Of a stretch of 64,000 nt of DNA, positions 44,735 to 53,364 are shown one piece after another (position 1 is the stretch's first letter; every line of letters begins with the position of its first letter). Source of the DNA: Caulobacteraceae bacterium (lineage in GTDB: Bacteria > Pseudomonadota > Alphaproteobacteria > Caulobacterales > Caulobacteraceae); the NCBI GenBank assembly GCA_019748055.1, contig JAIEQC010000005.1, forward strand, positions 36,326 to 100,325, given 5' to 3'. The notes beneath the pieces were generated by a model. It made no database searches and had not been told where the DNA came from. It saw nothing but the letters and a program-made list of their open reading frames with translations. The translations under genes were made by a program, and so were the position numbers.

Positions 44735-45634
44735 TCAGCCCTCGGCCTTCTCGGTTTCGGCTTCGGCGTCCGCGGCGGGAGCCTCGGCCTCGGCGGCCGG
44801 AGCTTCGGCGGCGGCCTCCAACTCGGCGGCGACGTCTTCGGTGCCGGCCGGGGCGGCTTCGGCCTCGACCGGAGCGGCCTTGGCTTCACGCAGCATCGGC
44901 TCGACCGGCGCTTCCGAGGCGCCCAGGTCGATGCCCGAGGCCGAGGCGCCCGAGGCCAGACCGTCCAGGATCGCGTCGGCGATCAGGTCGCAGTAGGTCT
45001 GGATGGCGCGCGCGGCGTCGTCGTTGCCCGGGATCGGATAGGTGATGCCGTCCGGATCGCAGTTGGTGTCGAGGATGGCGATGACCGGGATGTTCAGCTT
45101 GCGGGCTTCCTGGATCGCGATCGCTTCCTTGTTGGTGTCGATCACGAACATGATGTCCGGCAGGCCGCCCATGTCCTTGATGCCGCCCAGCGACAGTTCC
45201 AGCTTGTCGCGCTCGCGCTGCAGGGTCAGCAGTTCCTTCTTGACCCGGCCCTCGCCGCCCGACTCCAGCAGGCCGTCCAGCTCGCGCAGGCGGGCGATGG
45301 AGCCCGACACGGTCTTCCAGTTGGTCAGGGTGCCGCCCAGCCAGCGGTTGTTCATGTAGTACTGGGCCGAGCGCTTGGCGGCTTCGGCGATCGGCTCGGC
45401 GGCCTGACGCTTGGTGCCGACGAACAGCACGCGGCCGCCCTTGGCCGCCACGTCGCGCACGGCGACCAGCGCCTGGTGCAGCAGCGGGATCGACTGCGAC
45501 AGGTCGATGATGTGGATGTTCGAGCGCGAGCCGAAGATGTAGCGCTCCATCTTCGGGTTCCAGCGGTGCGTCTGGTGGCCGAAGTGGGCGCCCGCCTCGA
45601 GCAGGGTGCGCATGGAGAATTCAGGCAGAGCCAT
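44735..45634 (-). CDS. rpsB: 30S ribosomal protein S2
   Basis: Small-subunit protein S2. The 299-aa chain has the family's start ([20 protein letters not shown]), [28 protein letters not shown] and [12 protein letters not shown]. From about residue 225 it continues in a 70-residue Ala/Glu/Pro-rich acidic tail common in alphaproteobacterial S2. The first gene of the supercluster; its leader (45635-45790) has an AAAAAGGA ribosome site and must contain the main promoter, which I could not pin down. Confidence 0.98.
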   Translation of the reverse strand: MALPEFSMRTLLEAGAHFGHQTHRWNPKMERYIFGSRSNIHIIDLSQSIPLLHQALVAVRDVAAKGGRVLFVGTKRQAAEPIAEAAKRSAQYYMNNRWLGGTLTNWKTVSGSIARLRELDGLLESGGEGRVKKELLTLQRERDKLELSLGGIKDMGGLPDIMFVIDTNKEAIAIQEARKLNIPVIAILDTNCDPDGITYPIPGNDDAARAIQTYCDLIADAILDGLASGASASGIDLGASEAPVEPMLREAKAAPVEAEAAPAGTEDVAAELEAAAEAPAAEAEAPAADAEAETEKAEG

Positions 45635-45790
45635 CTGCTTACAGTCCTTTTTCCGATCAAATCCGCCGCAGGCGCTTTAAAAGGCCGAAACCCTCGGAAC
45701 GGAGCGGACCGGATGTCTCCCGGCACGCGCCACGCCTGCGTGTGAAGTGCGCGCGCATGTAGGGGAGATCGGGCGGAAAGGCAAGCCAGA

Positions 45791-46435
45791 CTATGGCTGC
45801 CGCGGCAGTTCGTCAGTGCCCGACTGCGATGGCGACGCTTGCGGGCCGGGCGACCGCTCAGCGCCCTCTGAGCGTTCTTCAACTGCGCTGGCAACTTCCG
45901 CCTGCTGGGTCAGCTTCTCATACGAGCCGAGAGCAAGCCAAGAAGATGCTCCCAACCACAGCCCTCCTGCCAAGGACGCAGCCCACATCCCGACCGGGTC
46001 GTGTTTGATCAACTCTTTTCCCGAGTGCTCGTGGGCACGCGACATCGCAGCTTTTAACCGATCCCAGTCGTCAGGCTTTTCGAGACCTGCGTCGCAGATG
46101 CTGACACAGACATCGAGCGAACTCGCCCTTACGTATGATGCAGTCGCCCGATCCATCACGGTCGCTTCAAGCCGAAGCAAGGAAAGGCCGCCAGCCGCCA
46201 TGCCCGCGACCATCATGATGGCAGCAGTCGCCAGTTGGTCGGCACTAAACACAGGCTCGCTTCCTGCGGTGCTCGCAAGAAGCGCCGCAAGGGAAGCCGC
46301 GTGAAGCGCAACTATCCCAAACCTTCGCCGCGCGATCACTTCGTCCTGATGGACGAGTAGCTGCGCGGTAAAGGCCCAAGCAGTAACTCGATTACGTTCG
46401 AAAGAATCGCGAAGAACGCTCGGATTGCGATCCAT
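45791..46435 (-). CDS. membrane protein of unknown function, coupled to dnaE
   Basis: A 214-aa protein I do not recognise. Three hydrophobic segments are visible: about residues 39-57 and 68-88 (a close helical pair) and 147-170; between the last two lies a soluble stretch of about 55 residues with two Cys, and the C-terminal 45 residues are polar, rich in Glu, Ser and Pro. Its ATG at 46435 shares a base with the dnaE stop (TGATG), so translation is coupled to dnaE. The DNA is visibly less GC-rich than its neighbours, with more A/T at third positions, suggesting later acquisition. The layout (helix pair, soluble part, helix) recalls SLATT-like membrane effectors but no motif proves that. Confidence 0.75.
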   Translation of the reverse strand: MDRNPSVLRDSFERNRVTAWAFTAQLLVHQDEVIARRRFGIVALHAASLAALLASTAGSEPVFSADQLATAAIMMVAGMAAGGLSLLRLEATVMDRATASYVRASSLDVCVSICDAGLEKPDDWDRLKAAMSRAHEHSGKELIKHDPVGMWAASLAGGLWLGASSWLALGSYEKLTQQAEVASAVEERSEGAERSPGPQASPSQSGTDELPRQP

Positions 46436-49400
46436 CACGCGTCCTCCAGCAGCGTCACCCCCGGCGCGGTCTTCAGCGCGCCTCGGACGGCGGCGTCGAG
46501 GCGGTAGCGGCCCGGCAGACGGATCTCGACCTCGCGGCGGCCTTCCAGCGCGGCGACCAGCCAGACCTCGCCGCCCCGGTCGTCGGCGCGGGCGCGGTCG
46601 AGGCGGGCCTTCAGCGCCTCGGCGTCGGCGGCGCGCGAGGAGACGTGGACCCGCAAGCCCGCGTTGGCGTCGTCGATGACGCGGTCCAGCAGCGAGACGT
46701 CGTCGCCGAAGTAGCGCACCTCTCCGTCCGCGGCCTTGGCGCGGACCTTGACCAGCACCGTCGCGCCCGTCTCCAGCCGGTCGCGGCACTTGCGCAGCTG
46801 TTCGGGCGGGAACAGGCATTCGAACTCGCCCGTCGGATCGGAGAAGGTGACGAAGGCGAACTTCTCGCCGGTGCGGGCGCTGGCCCGCTCCTGACGACGA
46901 CGGACGACGCCGGCCATCTGGAAGGCCTCGTGACCGCTCTCGGCCAAGGCCTGCACCTCGGCGGCGAAGGTGACGCGGCGGCGTTTCAGGGCCGAGGCCA
47001 TGTCCTCCAGCGGGTGGCCGGACAGGTAGAAGCCGACGGCGGCCAGTTCCTGATCCAGCGCGTCCGGCCCGCTCCACGGCTCGACGGCCTTCAGGCGCGG
47101 GCGCGCCGCGTGCGCCTGATCGGCGCCGAACAGGCTGACCTGACTGCTGGCGCGCTCGGCGGCGACGGACTGGCAATAGGCGATCAGCACGTCGGCCTGT
47201 TCGACCAGCTGGCGACGGTTCGGATGGATGCCGTCGAAGGCGCCGGCGCGGGCCAGGTTCTCCAGCGCGCGCTTGTTCACAGCACGCGGATCGACGCGTT
47301 CCAGGAAGTCGAAGATGTCGGCGAACCGCCCCCCCGTCTCCCGTACCTCGACCACGTGGCGCATGGCCTCAAGACCTACGTTGCGGACGGCGCCGAGCGC
47401 ATACAGCACCGCCCCCTCCCCCTCGTTCCACTCCACGTCGAAGTCGGCGGACGAGCGGTTCACGTCGGGGCGTTCCACCTTCACGCCGAAGCGGCGGGCG
47501 TCCTGATAGAAGACGGCCAGCTTGTCGGTGTTCGACAGGTCCAGGCTCATGGACGCCGCCATGAACTCGACGGGGTGATTGGCCTTCAGCCAGCCGGTCT
47601 GGAAGCTGATCAGGGCATAGGCGGCGGCGTGCGATTTGTTGAAGCCGTAGCCGGCGAACTTGGCCACCAGATCGAAGATGCCGCCGGACTGGGCCTCCGG
47701 CACCCCCTTCTCCGACGCGCCCGCGATGAAGCGGGCCCGCTGGAAGTCCATCTCTTCCTTCTTCTTCTTGCCCATGGCGCGACGCAGCAGGTCGGCCTCG
47801 CCCAGGCTGTAGCCCGCCAGGATCTGGGCGATCTTCATCACCTGCTCCTGGTAGATGATGACGCCGTAGGTCTCGCTGAGCGTCTCCTTCAGCGTGGGAT
47901 GCAGATAGTCGACCTCCTGCCGGCCGAACTTCCGGTCGATGTAGGTGTCGATCATCTCCATAGGCCCCGGCCGATAGAGAGAGATCAGGGCCGTGATCTC
48001 CTCGATGGAGCCGCAGCGCATCTTGCGCAGGGTGTCGCGCATGCCCTGGGATTCCAGCTGGAACACCCCGACCGTCTGACCCGACGCCATCAGCTCATAG
48101 GTCGGGGCGTCGTCCAGCGGCAGACCGTTCCAGTCGGGCGCCGCGCCGCGCCGCTCCAGGAACTGGCGCGCGCGGTCCAGCACGGTCAGGGTCTTCAGGC
48201 CCAGGAAGTCGAACTTCACCAGGCCCGCCGGCTCGACCCACTTCATGTTGAACTGAGTCGCCGGGATGTCGGAGCGCGGATCCTTGTAGAGCGGCACCAG
48301 CTCGGTCAGCGGCCGGTCGCCGATGACGATGCCCGCGGCGTGTGTGGAGGCGTTGCGGTACAGCCCCTCCAGCTCCAGCGAGACCTTCAGCAGATTGGCC
48401 ACGGCCGGCTCGGCGTCGCGTGCCTCCTTCAGGCGCGGCTCGATCTCGATCGCCTGTTCCAGCGTGGTCGGATTTGCCGGGTTGTTCGGCACCATCTTGC
48501 AGAGGCGGTCGACCTGCCCCAGCGGCATCTGCAGCACGCGGCCGACGTCGCGCAGCACGGCGCGGGCCTGCAGCGTGCCGAAGGTGATGATCTGGGCCAC
48601 CCGGTCGTCGCCGTAGTGCTGCTGCACATAGGCGATGACCTCCTCGCGCCGCTCCTGACAGAAGTCGATGTCGAAGTCGGGCATGGAGACCCGCTCGGGG
48701 TTCAGGAACCGCTCGAACAGCAGGCCGAACCGCAGGGGGTCGAGGTCGGTGATGGTCAGGGCCCAGGCGACCAGCGAGCCGGCGCCCGAGCCGCGTCCCG
48801 GGCCCACGGGGATGCCGTGCGCCTTGGCCCATTTGATGAAGTCGGCCACGATCAGGAAGTAGCCGGGGAAGCCCATCTGGGTGATGATCCCGACTTCCCA
48901 TTCCAGCCGGTTCCAGTACTCCGCCTCGGGCGCGGCGGGCACGACCTGCTTCAGCCGCGCCTTCAGCCCCTCGCGGGCCTGATGCATCAACTCGTCGGGT
49001 TCGGTGCGGCCGTCGCCGGTGTCGAAGCGCGGCAGGATGGGCGCGCGGGTCTTGACCAGGAAGGCGCAGCGCCGCGCGATCTCCAGCGTGGAGTCGCAGG
49101 CCTCGGGCAGGTCGGCGAACAGCTGGCGCATCGCGCCGGGCGGCTTGAACCAGTGCTGGTCGGTGATGCGGCGGCGGTCGTCCTGACCGACGAAGGCGCC
49201 GTCGGCGATGCACAGCAGAGCGTCGTGACTGCGCGCCTGCGTCGCCTTGGCGTAGTGGACGTCGTTTGTGGCGACCAGGGGCACGTCGTTCGCATAGGCC
49301 CAGGCGACAAGCCCGGCCTCGGCCTGCGCCTCCTCCGGGCGGCCATGGCGCTGCAGCTCGACGTAGAAGCGGTCGTCGAACACGCGCGACATCTCGGCCA

Positions 49401-49890
49401 GCGCGGCCTGGGCCTCGCCCTCGCGGCCCTGCACGAACAGCGGATCGACCGGCCCGTCGGGGCCGCCGGACAGAAGGACCAGCCCGGCGTTCCGCTCCAC
49501 CACGCGCGCCCACGGCGCGCAGGGCTCGACCGCGTCGTCGGCGTTCAGATAGGCGGCGGACGACAGGTCGCACAGGTTCAGCCAGCCGGCCTCGTCCTGG
49601 GCGATCAGCACCACGGTGGCGCAGCGGGCCCAGCGGGCGTTCACCTGGCCGCCGAGGCCCGTGACCGGCAGGGCGCAGGCGATCAGCGGCTGGACGCCGG
49701 CGTCGCGCGCGGCCTGGCTGAACTCAAGCGCGCCGAACAGATTGGCCCGATCGGCCACCCCCACGGCGGGCATGCCCGCCTCGGCCGCCATCTTGGGGAT
49801 CTTGCCCGCCTTCAGCGCGCCTTCCAGCAGCGAATAGGCGGATCGCACCCGCAGGTGCACGAACCCCTGACCCGTCCCTGCCTCGCTCAC
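46435..49890 (-). CDS. dnaE: DNA polymerase III alpha subunit
   Basis: Replicative polymerase of the chromosome. The 1151-aa protein starts with the PHP domain ([20 protein letters not shown]), then the polymerase core with the catalytic Asp pair in [31 protein letters not shown], the fingers segment [17 protein letters not shown] and [16 protein letters not shown]; a helix-hairpin-helix and an OB domain follow near the end. The length identifies replicative DnaE1 rather than the shorter error-prone DnaE2/ImuC. The start is GTG 49890 with GGGTGA nine bases upstream. Upstream lie a GANTC cluster and an SOS-regulated small gene, so dnaE may respond to cell cycle and DNA damage. Confidence 0.97.
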   Translation of the reverse strand: MSEAGTGQGFVHLRVRSAYSLLEGALKAGKIPKMAAEAGMPAVGVADRANLFGALEFSQAARDAGVQPLIACALPVTGLGGQVNARWARCATVVLIAQDEAGWLNLCDLSSAAYLNADDAVEPCAPWARVVERNAGLVLLSGGPDGPVDPLFVQGREGEAQAALAEMSRVFDDRFYVELQRHGRPEEAQAEAGLVAWAYANDVPLVATNDVHYAKATQARSHDALLCIADGAFVGQDDRRRITDQHWFKPPGAMRQLFADLPEACDSTLEIARRCAFLVKTRAPILPRFDTGDGRTEPDELMHQAREGLKARLKQVVPAAPEAEYWNRLEWEVGIITQMGFPGYFLIVADFIKWAKAHGIPVGPGRGSGAGSLVAWALTITDLDPLRFGLLFERFLNPERVSMPDFDIDFCQERREEVIAYVQQHYGDDRVAQIITFGTLQARAVLRDVGRVLQMPLGQVDRLCKMVPNNPANPTTLEQAIEIEPRLKEARDAEPAVANLLKVSLELEGLYRNASTHAAGIVIGDRPLTELVPLYKDPRSDIPATQFNMKWVEPAGLVKFDFLGLKTLTVLDRARQFLERRGAAPDWNGLPLDDAPTYELMASGQTVGVFQLESQGMRDTLRKMRCGSIEEITALISLYRPGPMEMIDTYIDRKFGRQEVDYLHPTLKETLSETYGVIIYQEQVMKIAQILAGYSLGEADLLRRAMGKKKKEEMDFQRARFIAGASEKGVPEAQSGGIFDLVAKFAGYGFNKSHAAAYALISFQTGWLKANHPVEFMAASMSLDLSNTDKLAVFYQDARRFGVKVERPDVNRSSADFDVEWNEGEGAVLYALGAVRNVGLEAMRHVVEVRETGGRFADIFDFLERVDPRAVNKRALENLARAGAFDGIHPNRRQLVEQADVLIAYCQSVAAERASSQVSLFGADQAHAARPRLKAVEPWSGPDALDQELAAVGFYLSGHPLEDMASALKRRRVTFAAEVQALAESGHEAFQMAGVVRRRQERASARTGEKFAFVTFSDPTGEFECLFPPEQLRKCRDRLETGATVLVKVRAKAADGEVRYFGDDVSLLDRVIDDANAGLRVHVSSRAADAEALKARLDRARADDRGGEVWLVAALEGRREVEIRLPGRYRLDAAVRGALKTAPGVTLLEDA

Positions 49891-49923
49891 GCCGTCACCC
49901 GCTTCATGACCCGATCAGACCGC

Positions 49924-50005
49924 GAGTCGGCCCCGGATGTGGACTCCGTGCACTTCGTGGACTCCACCTGAAAAATTGGGTGCACCGAGTCCACCGAGTC
50001 CACAT
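49924..50005. promoter_or_regulatory. cluster of five GANTC (CcrM) sites within an inverted repeat upstream of dnaE
   Basis: GANTC occurs at 49924-49928, 49942-49946, 49960-49964, 49987-49991 and 49996-50000. Four of them are part of the octamer GTGGACTC, two copies on each strand, so that 49937-49946 and 49996-50005 form perfect 10-bp outer arms around an A/T-rich centre (GAAAAATT). CcrM methylates GANTC in Caulobacterales and GcrA reads the methylation state at promoters. Located 34-115 bp upstream of dnaE and just after the SidA-like gene; it could also fold as a terminator for the latter. Confidence 0.65.
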
Positions 50006-50038
50006 CACGCCGTCCGAAGGGCGCGCCGGTGCGCCCCG

Positions 50039-50131
50039 TCAGGCGTGCGCCATCAGCGCGGCCTGCCACACCATCCAGACGAAACCGCCGCACGACGCCA
50101 GCGCCATCGCTTCCCGCATCCACCGAGCCAT
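50039..50131 (-). CDS. SidA-like SOS-induced small inner-membrane protein (30 aa)
   Basis: A 31-codon frame starting at ATG 50131 and ending TGA at 50039. It encodes MARWMREAMALASCGG then FVWMVWQAALMAHA: a short basic N-terminus and one hydrophobic helix rich in Trp, Met and Ala. Two perfect LexA boxes and a good promoter lie just upstream (50153-50192). In Caulobacter crescentus SidA is a 29-residue SOS-induced membrane peptide that halts division by binding the FtsW/FtsN divisome; length, topology and LexA control all agree with that role. The ribosome site is GGGGAC about nine bases upstream. I cannot compare the actual SidA sequence, so the homology is inferred from architecture and regulation. 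Confidence 0.72.
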   Translation of the reverse strand: MARWMREAMALASCGGFVWMVWQAALMAHA

Positions 50132-50152
50132 AGGACCGTCCCCAGAAATGAT

Positions 50153-50167
50153 GTTCCGGTAATGTTC
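50153..50167. promoter_or_regulatory. LexA (SOS) box 1
   Basis: GTTC-CGGTAAT-GTTC is a perfect match to the alphaproteobacterial LexA operator GTTC-N7-GTTC. It overlaps the -10 element (50164-50169) and the predicted transcript start of the SidA-like gene, a position where LexA would block RNA polymerase. Confidence 0.88.
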
Positions 50168-50192
50168 TATGTTCTGGTTTGGTTCACGTCAA
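50164..50192 (-). promoter_or_regulatory. predicted promoter of the SidA-like gene
   Basis: On the minus strand TTGACG (50187-50192) is followed after 17 bases by TAGAAC (50164-50169). This fits the Caulobacter housekeeping pattern TTGAC...TANAWC. The -35 overlaps the stop codon of the upstream C39-like gene, and both LexA boxes fall within the promoter. Expected leader length is about 25 bases. Confidence 0.7.
50171..50185. promoter_or_regulatory. LexA (SOS) box 2
   Basis: GTTC-TGGTTTG-GTTC, a second perfect GTTC-N7-GTTC, three bases from box 1 and filling the spacer between -35 and -10. Two tandem perfect boxes predict tight repression and strong induction by DNA damage. Confidence 0.85.
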
Positions 50193-50935
50193 GCCCATCC
50201 GCCCACCACGACGGCCAGACGTCCTCCTCGCTCGAAGGCGCGCTGAAAGGCGGGCACGCGGACGGCGCGAAGGCCGAGGATGGGATCGACGACGATGAAG
50301 TGCTCGACGTCGAACCCCACGACCACCCAGTAGTGATCGATCCGCGCGGCGCCCCACGGCTCGACCACTTCCGCGGCTAGGTCCAGCGTGCGCGCCTGAA
50401 CGCCTCCAAGCAGAGGCATCTCGGCAGGGAGCAGGGTGTGCGCCGCCAGCCTGCCCGCCGGGAGCGAGACGCGGGCGATCACGGGACGGCCGGACTGAAG
50501 CTCCGTGCGGAGGCTTTCGGCGTCGGCGGTCACGGCCAGCGCCGTCAGCCCCGCCGATTGCAGAAGCCCCGCAACTTCCCCGACGCTGTATCCGCGCGGG
50601 TCGGCCGGTGGCGTCTCGGCCAGAATTTCAACTCCGGTTCTCGGACGGACGCCGCGCGGAGCGGATCCGGTACGTGACCAGTAGTCCACTACGGCGGCGA
50701 CCACATGGGCCCCGCAGCTGTACGAGGCTTGCTGACGATCCAGCCTGACGTCCAGCAGCAGCGTGGCCTGCGGCGCCAGGCGGACGACGGCCGGGGGGAT
50801 GGCGTTTCGAGAGGGCGCGCGGGCGAAAGCTCCCCGATCGACGTTGACGGGGACGGCGACGCAGCCGCCGGCCGCCAGCGCGAGCGCCGCCGCGAGCGGA
50901 GCGACGGATCCGCCCCTGGTCCTGACGCCCGTCAT
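50189..50935 (-). CDS. C39-like papain-fold peptidase, predicted lipoprotein
   Basis: A 248-aa exported protein. The N-terminus has a hydrophobic leader with an AAGGC lipobox (Cys25), suggesting lipid anchoring. The body is a C39-type peptidase fold: Q68/Q69 before Cys74 in RQQASYSCGAHVV, His201 in IDHYWVVVGFD and Asp217 in VVDPILG, the complete oxyanion Gln/Cys/His/Asp set, so it is probably active. C39 enzymes cleave after Gly-Gly leaders, and relatives such as FapD serve secretion systems. It begins 56 bp after a small protein carrying a Gly-Gly-Gly motif on the same strand, a likely partner. No ABC transporter domain is attached. Confidence 0.8.
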   Translation of the reverse strand: MTGVRTRGGSVAPLAAALALAAGGCVAVPVNVDRGAFARAPSRNAIPPAVVRLAPQATLLLDVRLDRQQASYSCGAHVVAAVVDYWSRTGSAPRGVRPRTGVEILAETPPADPRGYSVGEVAGLLQSAGLTALAVTADAESLRTELQSGRPVIARVSLPAGRLAAHTLLPAEMPLLGGVQARTLDLAAEVVEPWGAARIDHYWVVVGFDVEHFIVVDPILGLRAVRVPAFQRAFERGGRLAVVVGGWA

Positions 50936-50973
50936 CAGACGACGACGTCGGGCGGGAACGACGCGGGCCTCGC

Positions 50974-50991
50974 CCCCGTCGCCCGACGGGG
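50974..50991 (-). terminator. hairpin between the small GG protein gene and the C39-like gene
   Basis: CCCCGTC-GCCC-GACGGGG, a perfect 7-bp GC stem abutting the stop codon of the gene at 50992. As an attenuator it would make more of the small protein than of the peptidase from one transcript. Confidence 0.5.
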
Positions 50992-51258
50992 TCAAACGAC
51001 CGCGATGATGATGGCGACCACCACGACCGCATAGATGATCGGGGCGGCATAGCCGCCGCCGGCGGTCTGGGCCTGGCCGGCCTCGTCCGCGACCGCGTGG
51101 GTCTCTGCCAGCTGCTCCGAGGAGGCGGTGACCGGCGCGGGAGCCTGGAAGGTCGTGGATTTGGCGGCGACCGGCGCGGGTTGGGGATCGCCGGCCGTAG
51201 CGGCGGAGGCCAGAGCCAGGGCGCCGAGAACGGCGAAGGCGGCGAGGGTCTTCTTCAT
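50992..51258 (-). CDS. small exported protein with Gly-Gly-Gly motif and C-terminal membrane segment
   Basis: An 88-aa protein with a Sec signal peptide (MKKTLAAFAVLGALALASAATA), a Pro/Ala/Thr-rich middle of about 40 residues, then TAGGGY at residues 65-70 and a C-terminal hydrophobic helix APIIYAVVVVAIIIAVV running to the very end. I do not recognise a family. The Gly run just before the hydrophobic tail is a credible cut site for the C39-like peptidase encoded next; cleavage would release either the soluble middle or a 19-residue hydrophobic peptide. GGAGACGTCAG gives a strong ribosome site. It lies 137 bp behind lolD and probably has its own promoter. Confidence 0.75.
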   Translation of the reverse strand: MKKTLAAFAVLGALALASAATAGDPQPAPVAAKSTTFQAPAPVTASSEQLAETHAVADEAGQAQTAGGGYAAPIIYAVVVVAIIIAVV

Positions 51259-51395
51259 CTGACGTCTCCATGACGGCCGGTCGGCCGCAGATCGAACCGG
51301 GCAGGTTCTTGAGGACTTTCAGACAACGTTGATCCGCGGACAAGCGAAATGATGCGCTTCCGTACACACGTCAGCTTCCGTCAGACGGACGGGCG

Positions 51396-52097
51396 TCAGT
51401 AGGTCTGGCTCTCCGCCGGCCGCTCTTCCAGGTGCCCGTCCTTCAGCGCGAACACCCGGTCCATGTGGCCGGCCAGCTCCATGTTGTGGGTGGCGATCAG
51501 GGCGGCGACGCCGGTGGCCTTCACCCGGGCGCGCAGGTCGTCGAAGACGGCCTGGCTGGTGGTGGGGTCCAGATTGCCGGTCGGCTCGTCGGCCAGCAGC
51601 AGACGCGGCGCGTTGCCCAGCGCCCGGGCGATGGCGACGCGCTGCTGCTCGCCGCCCGACATCTGGGCCGGCTGGTGCGTCAGGCGCTCGCCGAGGCCCA
51701 GCGAGGTCAGGGTCTCCTCGGCGCGGCGGCGGGCCTCGGCCTCTCCCACCCCGGCGATGCGCATGGGCAGGGCGACGTTGTCGCGGGCGTCGAACTCCGG
51801 CAGCAGGTGGTGGAACTGGTAGACGAAGCCGATCTTGAACAGGCGCAGCTTCGTCCGCGCGCGTTCGTCCAGCCCGCCCACGTCCTCGCCGTCGATGGCG
51901 ATGGAGCCTTCGGTTGGCCGCTCCAGCAGGCCCGCGGCGTGCAGCAGCGACGACTTGCCGGAGCCGGAGGGGCCGATCAGGCCCACGACCTCGCCCGGCA
52001 GCACGTCCAGATCGACGCCCCTCAGCACCGTCAGCCCGCCGGAGCCGGTGACGTAGGTGCGCGTCAGATTGCGGACCGAAAGGACGGGCTCACTCAT
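51396..52097 (-). CDS. lolD: lipoprotein-releasing ABC transporter ATP-binding protein LolD
   Basis: ATPase that powers extraction of outer-membrane lipoproteins from the inner membrane. The 233-aa protein has Walker A GPSGSGKSS, the Q loop FVYQFHHLLPEFDARDN, signature MSGGEQQRVAIARAL and Walker B LLLADEPTGNLD, all in the MacB/LolD form. Its start overlaps the end of the permease gene by eight bases. Confidence 0.95.
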   Translation of the reverse strand: MSEPVLSVRNLTRTYVTGSGGLTVLRGVDLDVLPGEVVGLIGPSGSGKSSLLHAAGLLERPTEGSIAIDGEDVGGLDERARTKLRLFKIGFVYQFHHLLPEFDARDNVALPMRIAGVGEAEARRRAEETLTSLGLGERLTHQPAQMSGGEQQRVAIARALGNAPRLLLADEPTGNLDPTTSQAVFDDLRARVKATGVAALIATHNMELAGHMDRVFALKDGHLEERPAESQTY

Positions 52098-53364
52098 AGC
52101 GAAGCGCCTCCACCGGATCGAGGCGGCTGGCGCGCCACGACGGCAGGAAGGCCGCCACGCAGGAGGCGCCGACCGCCAGCACCGCCACCCAGAAGACGTC
52201 GCCCATGTCGACGAGCGCCGGCACGGCGTCCAGCATGTAGACCTCGGCGTTGAACAGCTGAACGCCCAGCAGACCCTCCAGGAAGTGCTGGATGGCCGCG
52301 ATGTTCAGGCAGAACAGCAGGCCCAGGGTGATCCCCGCCGCCGTGCCCGCCAGGCCGATCGTGGCCCCGGCGATGAAGAAGACGCGCAGCATGGACGACG
52401 GGCTGGCCCCCACGGTCCGCAGCACGGCGATGTCGCGGGTCTTGTTCTTCACCAGCATGACGATGCCGCTGATGATGTTCAGCGTGGCGATGACCACCAG
52501 CATGCCCAGGATGATGCCCATGGCCACGCGCTCGACCTGCAGCGCGCCCCAGAAGGCGGCCAGGCTCTGGCGCCAGTCGGTGATCAGGGTGCCGGGGCCG
52601 GCGGCTTCGCGCACGGCCGGCAGATAGCGCTCGACGCGGTCCGGCTCTTCGACCTTCAGCTCGACCACGTCCCACAAGCCCTCCTTGCCGAAGAAGAGTT
52701 GGGCCTGTTCCAGCGGCATGAAGACGTAGGCGCGGTCGAAGTCCGCCGCGCCGGAGGAGAAGACGCCGCCGACGACGTAGGTCTTCTCCTGGCCGCCCAG
52801 ATTGCCGAAGGCGCTGTCTGCGCCGGTGGGCGAATACAGGGTGATGGGGGAGCCCACGCCCACGCCCAGTTGCTGGGCCAGCGACTTTCCGATCAGGACC
52901 CGGTCCCCGCCCCAGTCGCCCTGGCCGAAGGTGGCCTTGGCCCGGTCGTCCAGGCTGGCGAAGACGAAGCGCATGGAGTCGAGGTCGTCGGCGCGGATCC
53001 CGCGCACCAGCCCGCCGGTGATCTGGCCGCCCGCGCGGAACATGGCGGGGGACTCGGTCAGGGGCGTGACGCTGACCACGCCCGGCACCTCGGCCAGCGA
53101 GGCCAGCCGCTGCTCGCGGTCGTCGGCGTTCAGCACCTGGCCGTGCACGTACATGTGGCCGTTGAAGCTGAGCATGCGGCCCAGCAGTTCGGCGCGGAAG
53201 CCGGCCATGATGCTCATCACCGAGATCAGCACGGTGACGGCCAGCATGATGCCTATGAAGCTGATCCAGGCGATCAGGGCGACGCCGCCCTCCTTCCGCT
53301 TGGCGCGGAGGTAGCGCATCGCCAGACCGATCTCCCAGGCGGAAAACGCGCCCGCGCCCTTCAT
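52090..53364 (-). CDS. lipoprotein-releasing ABC transporter permease, LolC/LolE (LolF) type
   Basis: A 424-aa permease with one N-terminal helix ([21 protein letters not shown]), a large periplasmic domain (residues about 50-265) and three C-terminal helices, the FtsX/MacB-type fold. The N-terminal [21 protein letters not shown] segment is typical of LolC/E. Alphaproteobacteria generally have one such permease that does both jobs, called LolF; only one is present here beside lolD. Its ATG overlaps the proS stop by four bases (ATGA). Confidence 0.94.
   Translation of the reverse strand: MKGAGAFSAWEIGLAMRYLRAKRKEGGVALIAWISFIGIMLAVTVLISVMSIMAGFRAELLGRMLSFNGHMYVHGQVLNADDREQRLASLAEVPGVVSVTPLTESPAMFRAGGQITGGLVRGIRADDLDSMRFVFASLDDRAKATFGQGDWGGDRVLIGKSLAQQLGVGVGSPITLYSPTGADSAFGNLGGQEKTYVVGGVFSSGAADFDRAYVFMPLEQAQLFFGKEGLWDVVELKVEEPDRVERYLPAVREAAGPGTLITDWRQSLAAFWGALQVERVAMGIILGMLVVIATLNIISGIVMLVKNKTRDIAVLRTVGASPSSMLRVFFIAGATIGLAGTAAGITLGLLFCLNIAAIQHFLEGLLGVQLFNAEVYMLDAVPALVDMGDVFWVAVLAVGASCVAAFLPSWRASRLDPVEALRYE

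Noticed and set aside
49887..49907. A six-codon frame (MKRVTA) ending in GTGA at the dnaE start as a leader peptide
   Set aside because: The overlap is suggestive but so short a frame arises easily by chance and has no ribosome site of its own.
46645..49971. A very long open frame on the plus strand opposite dnaE (over 1100 codons) and similar antisense frames opposite clpX, tig, rseP and nuoM
   Set aside because: GC-rich third positions remove stop codons on the opposite strand; the products are Leu/Gly/Arg/Gln-rich with no family motif, while the minus-strand frames are well-known genes.
49937..50005. Repeated GTGGACTC units as a CRISPR-like array or mobile-element end
   Set aside because: Only four octamers in alternating orientation, no spacers of constant length and no adjacent cas or transposase gene; GANTC clustering explains them better.
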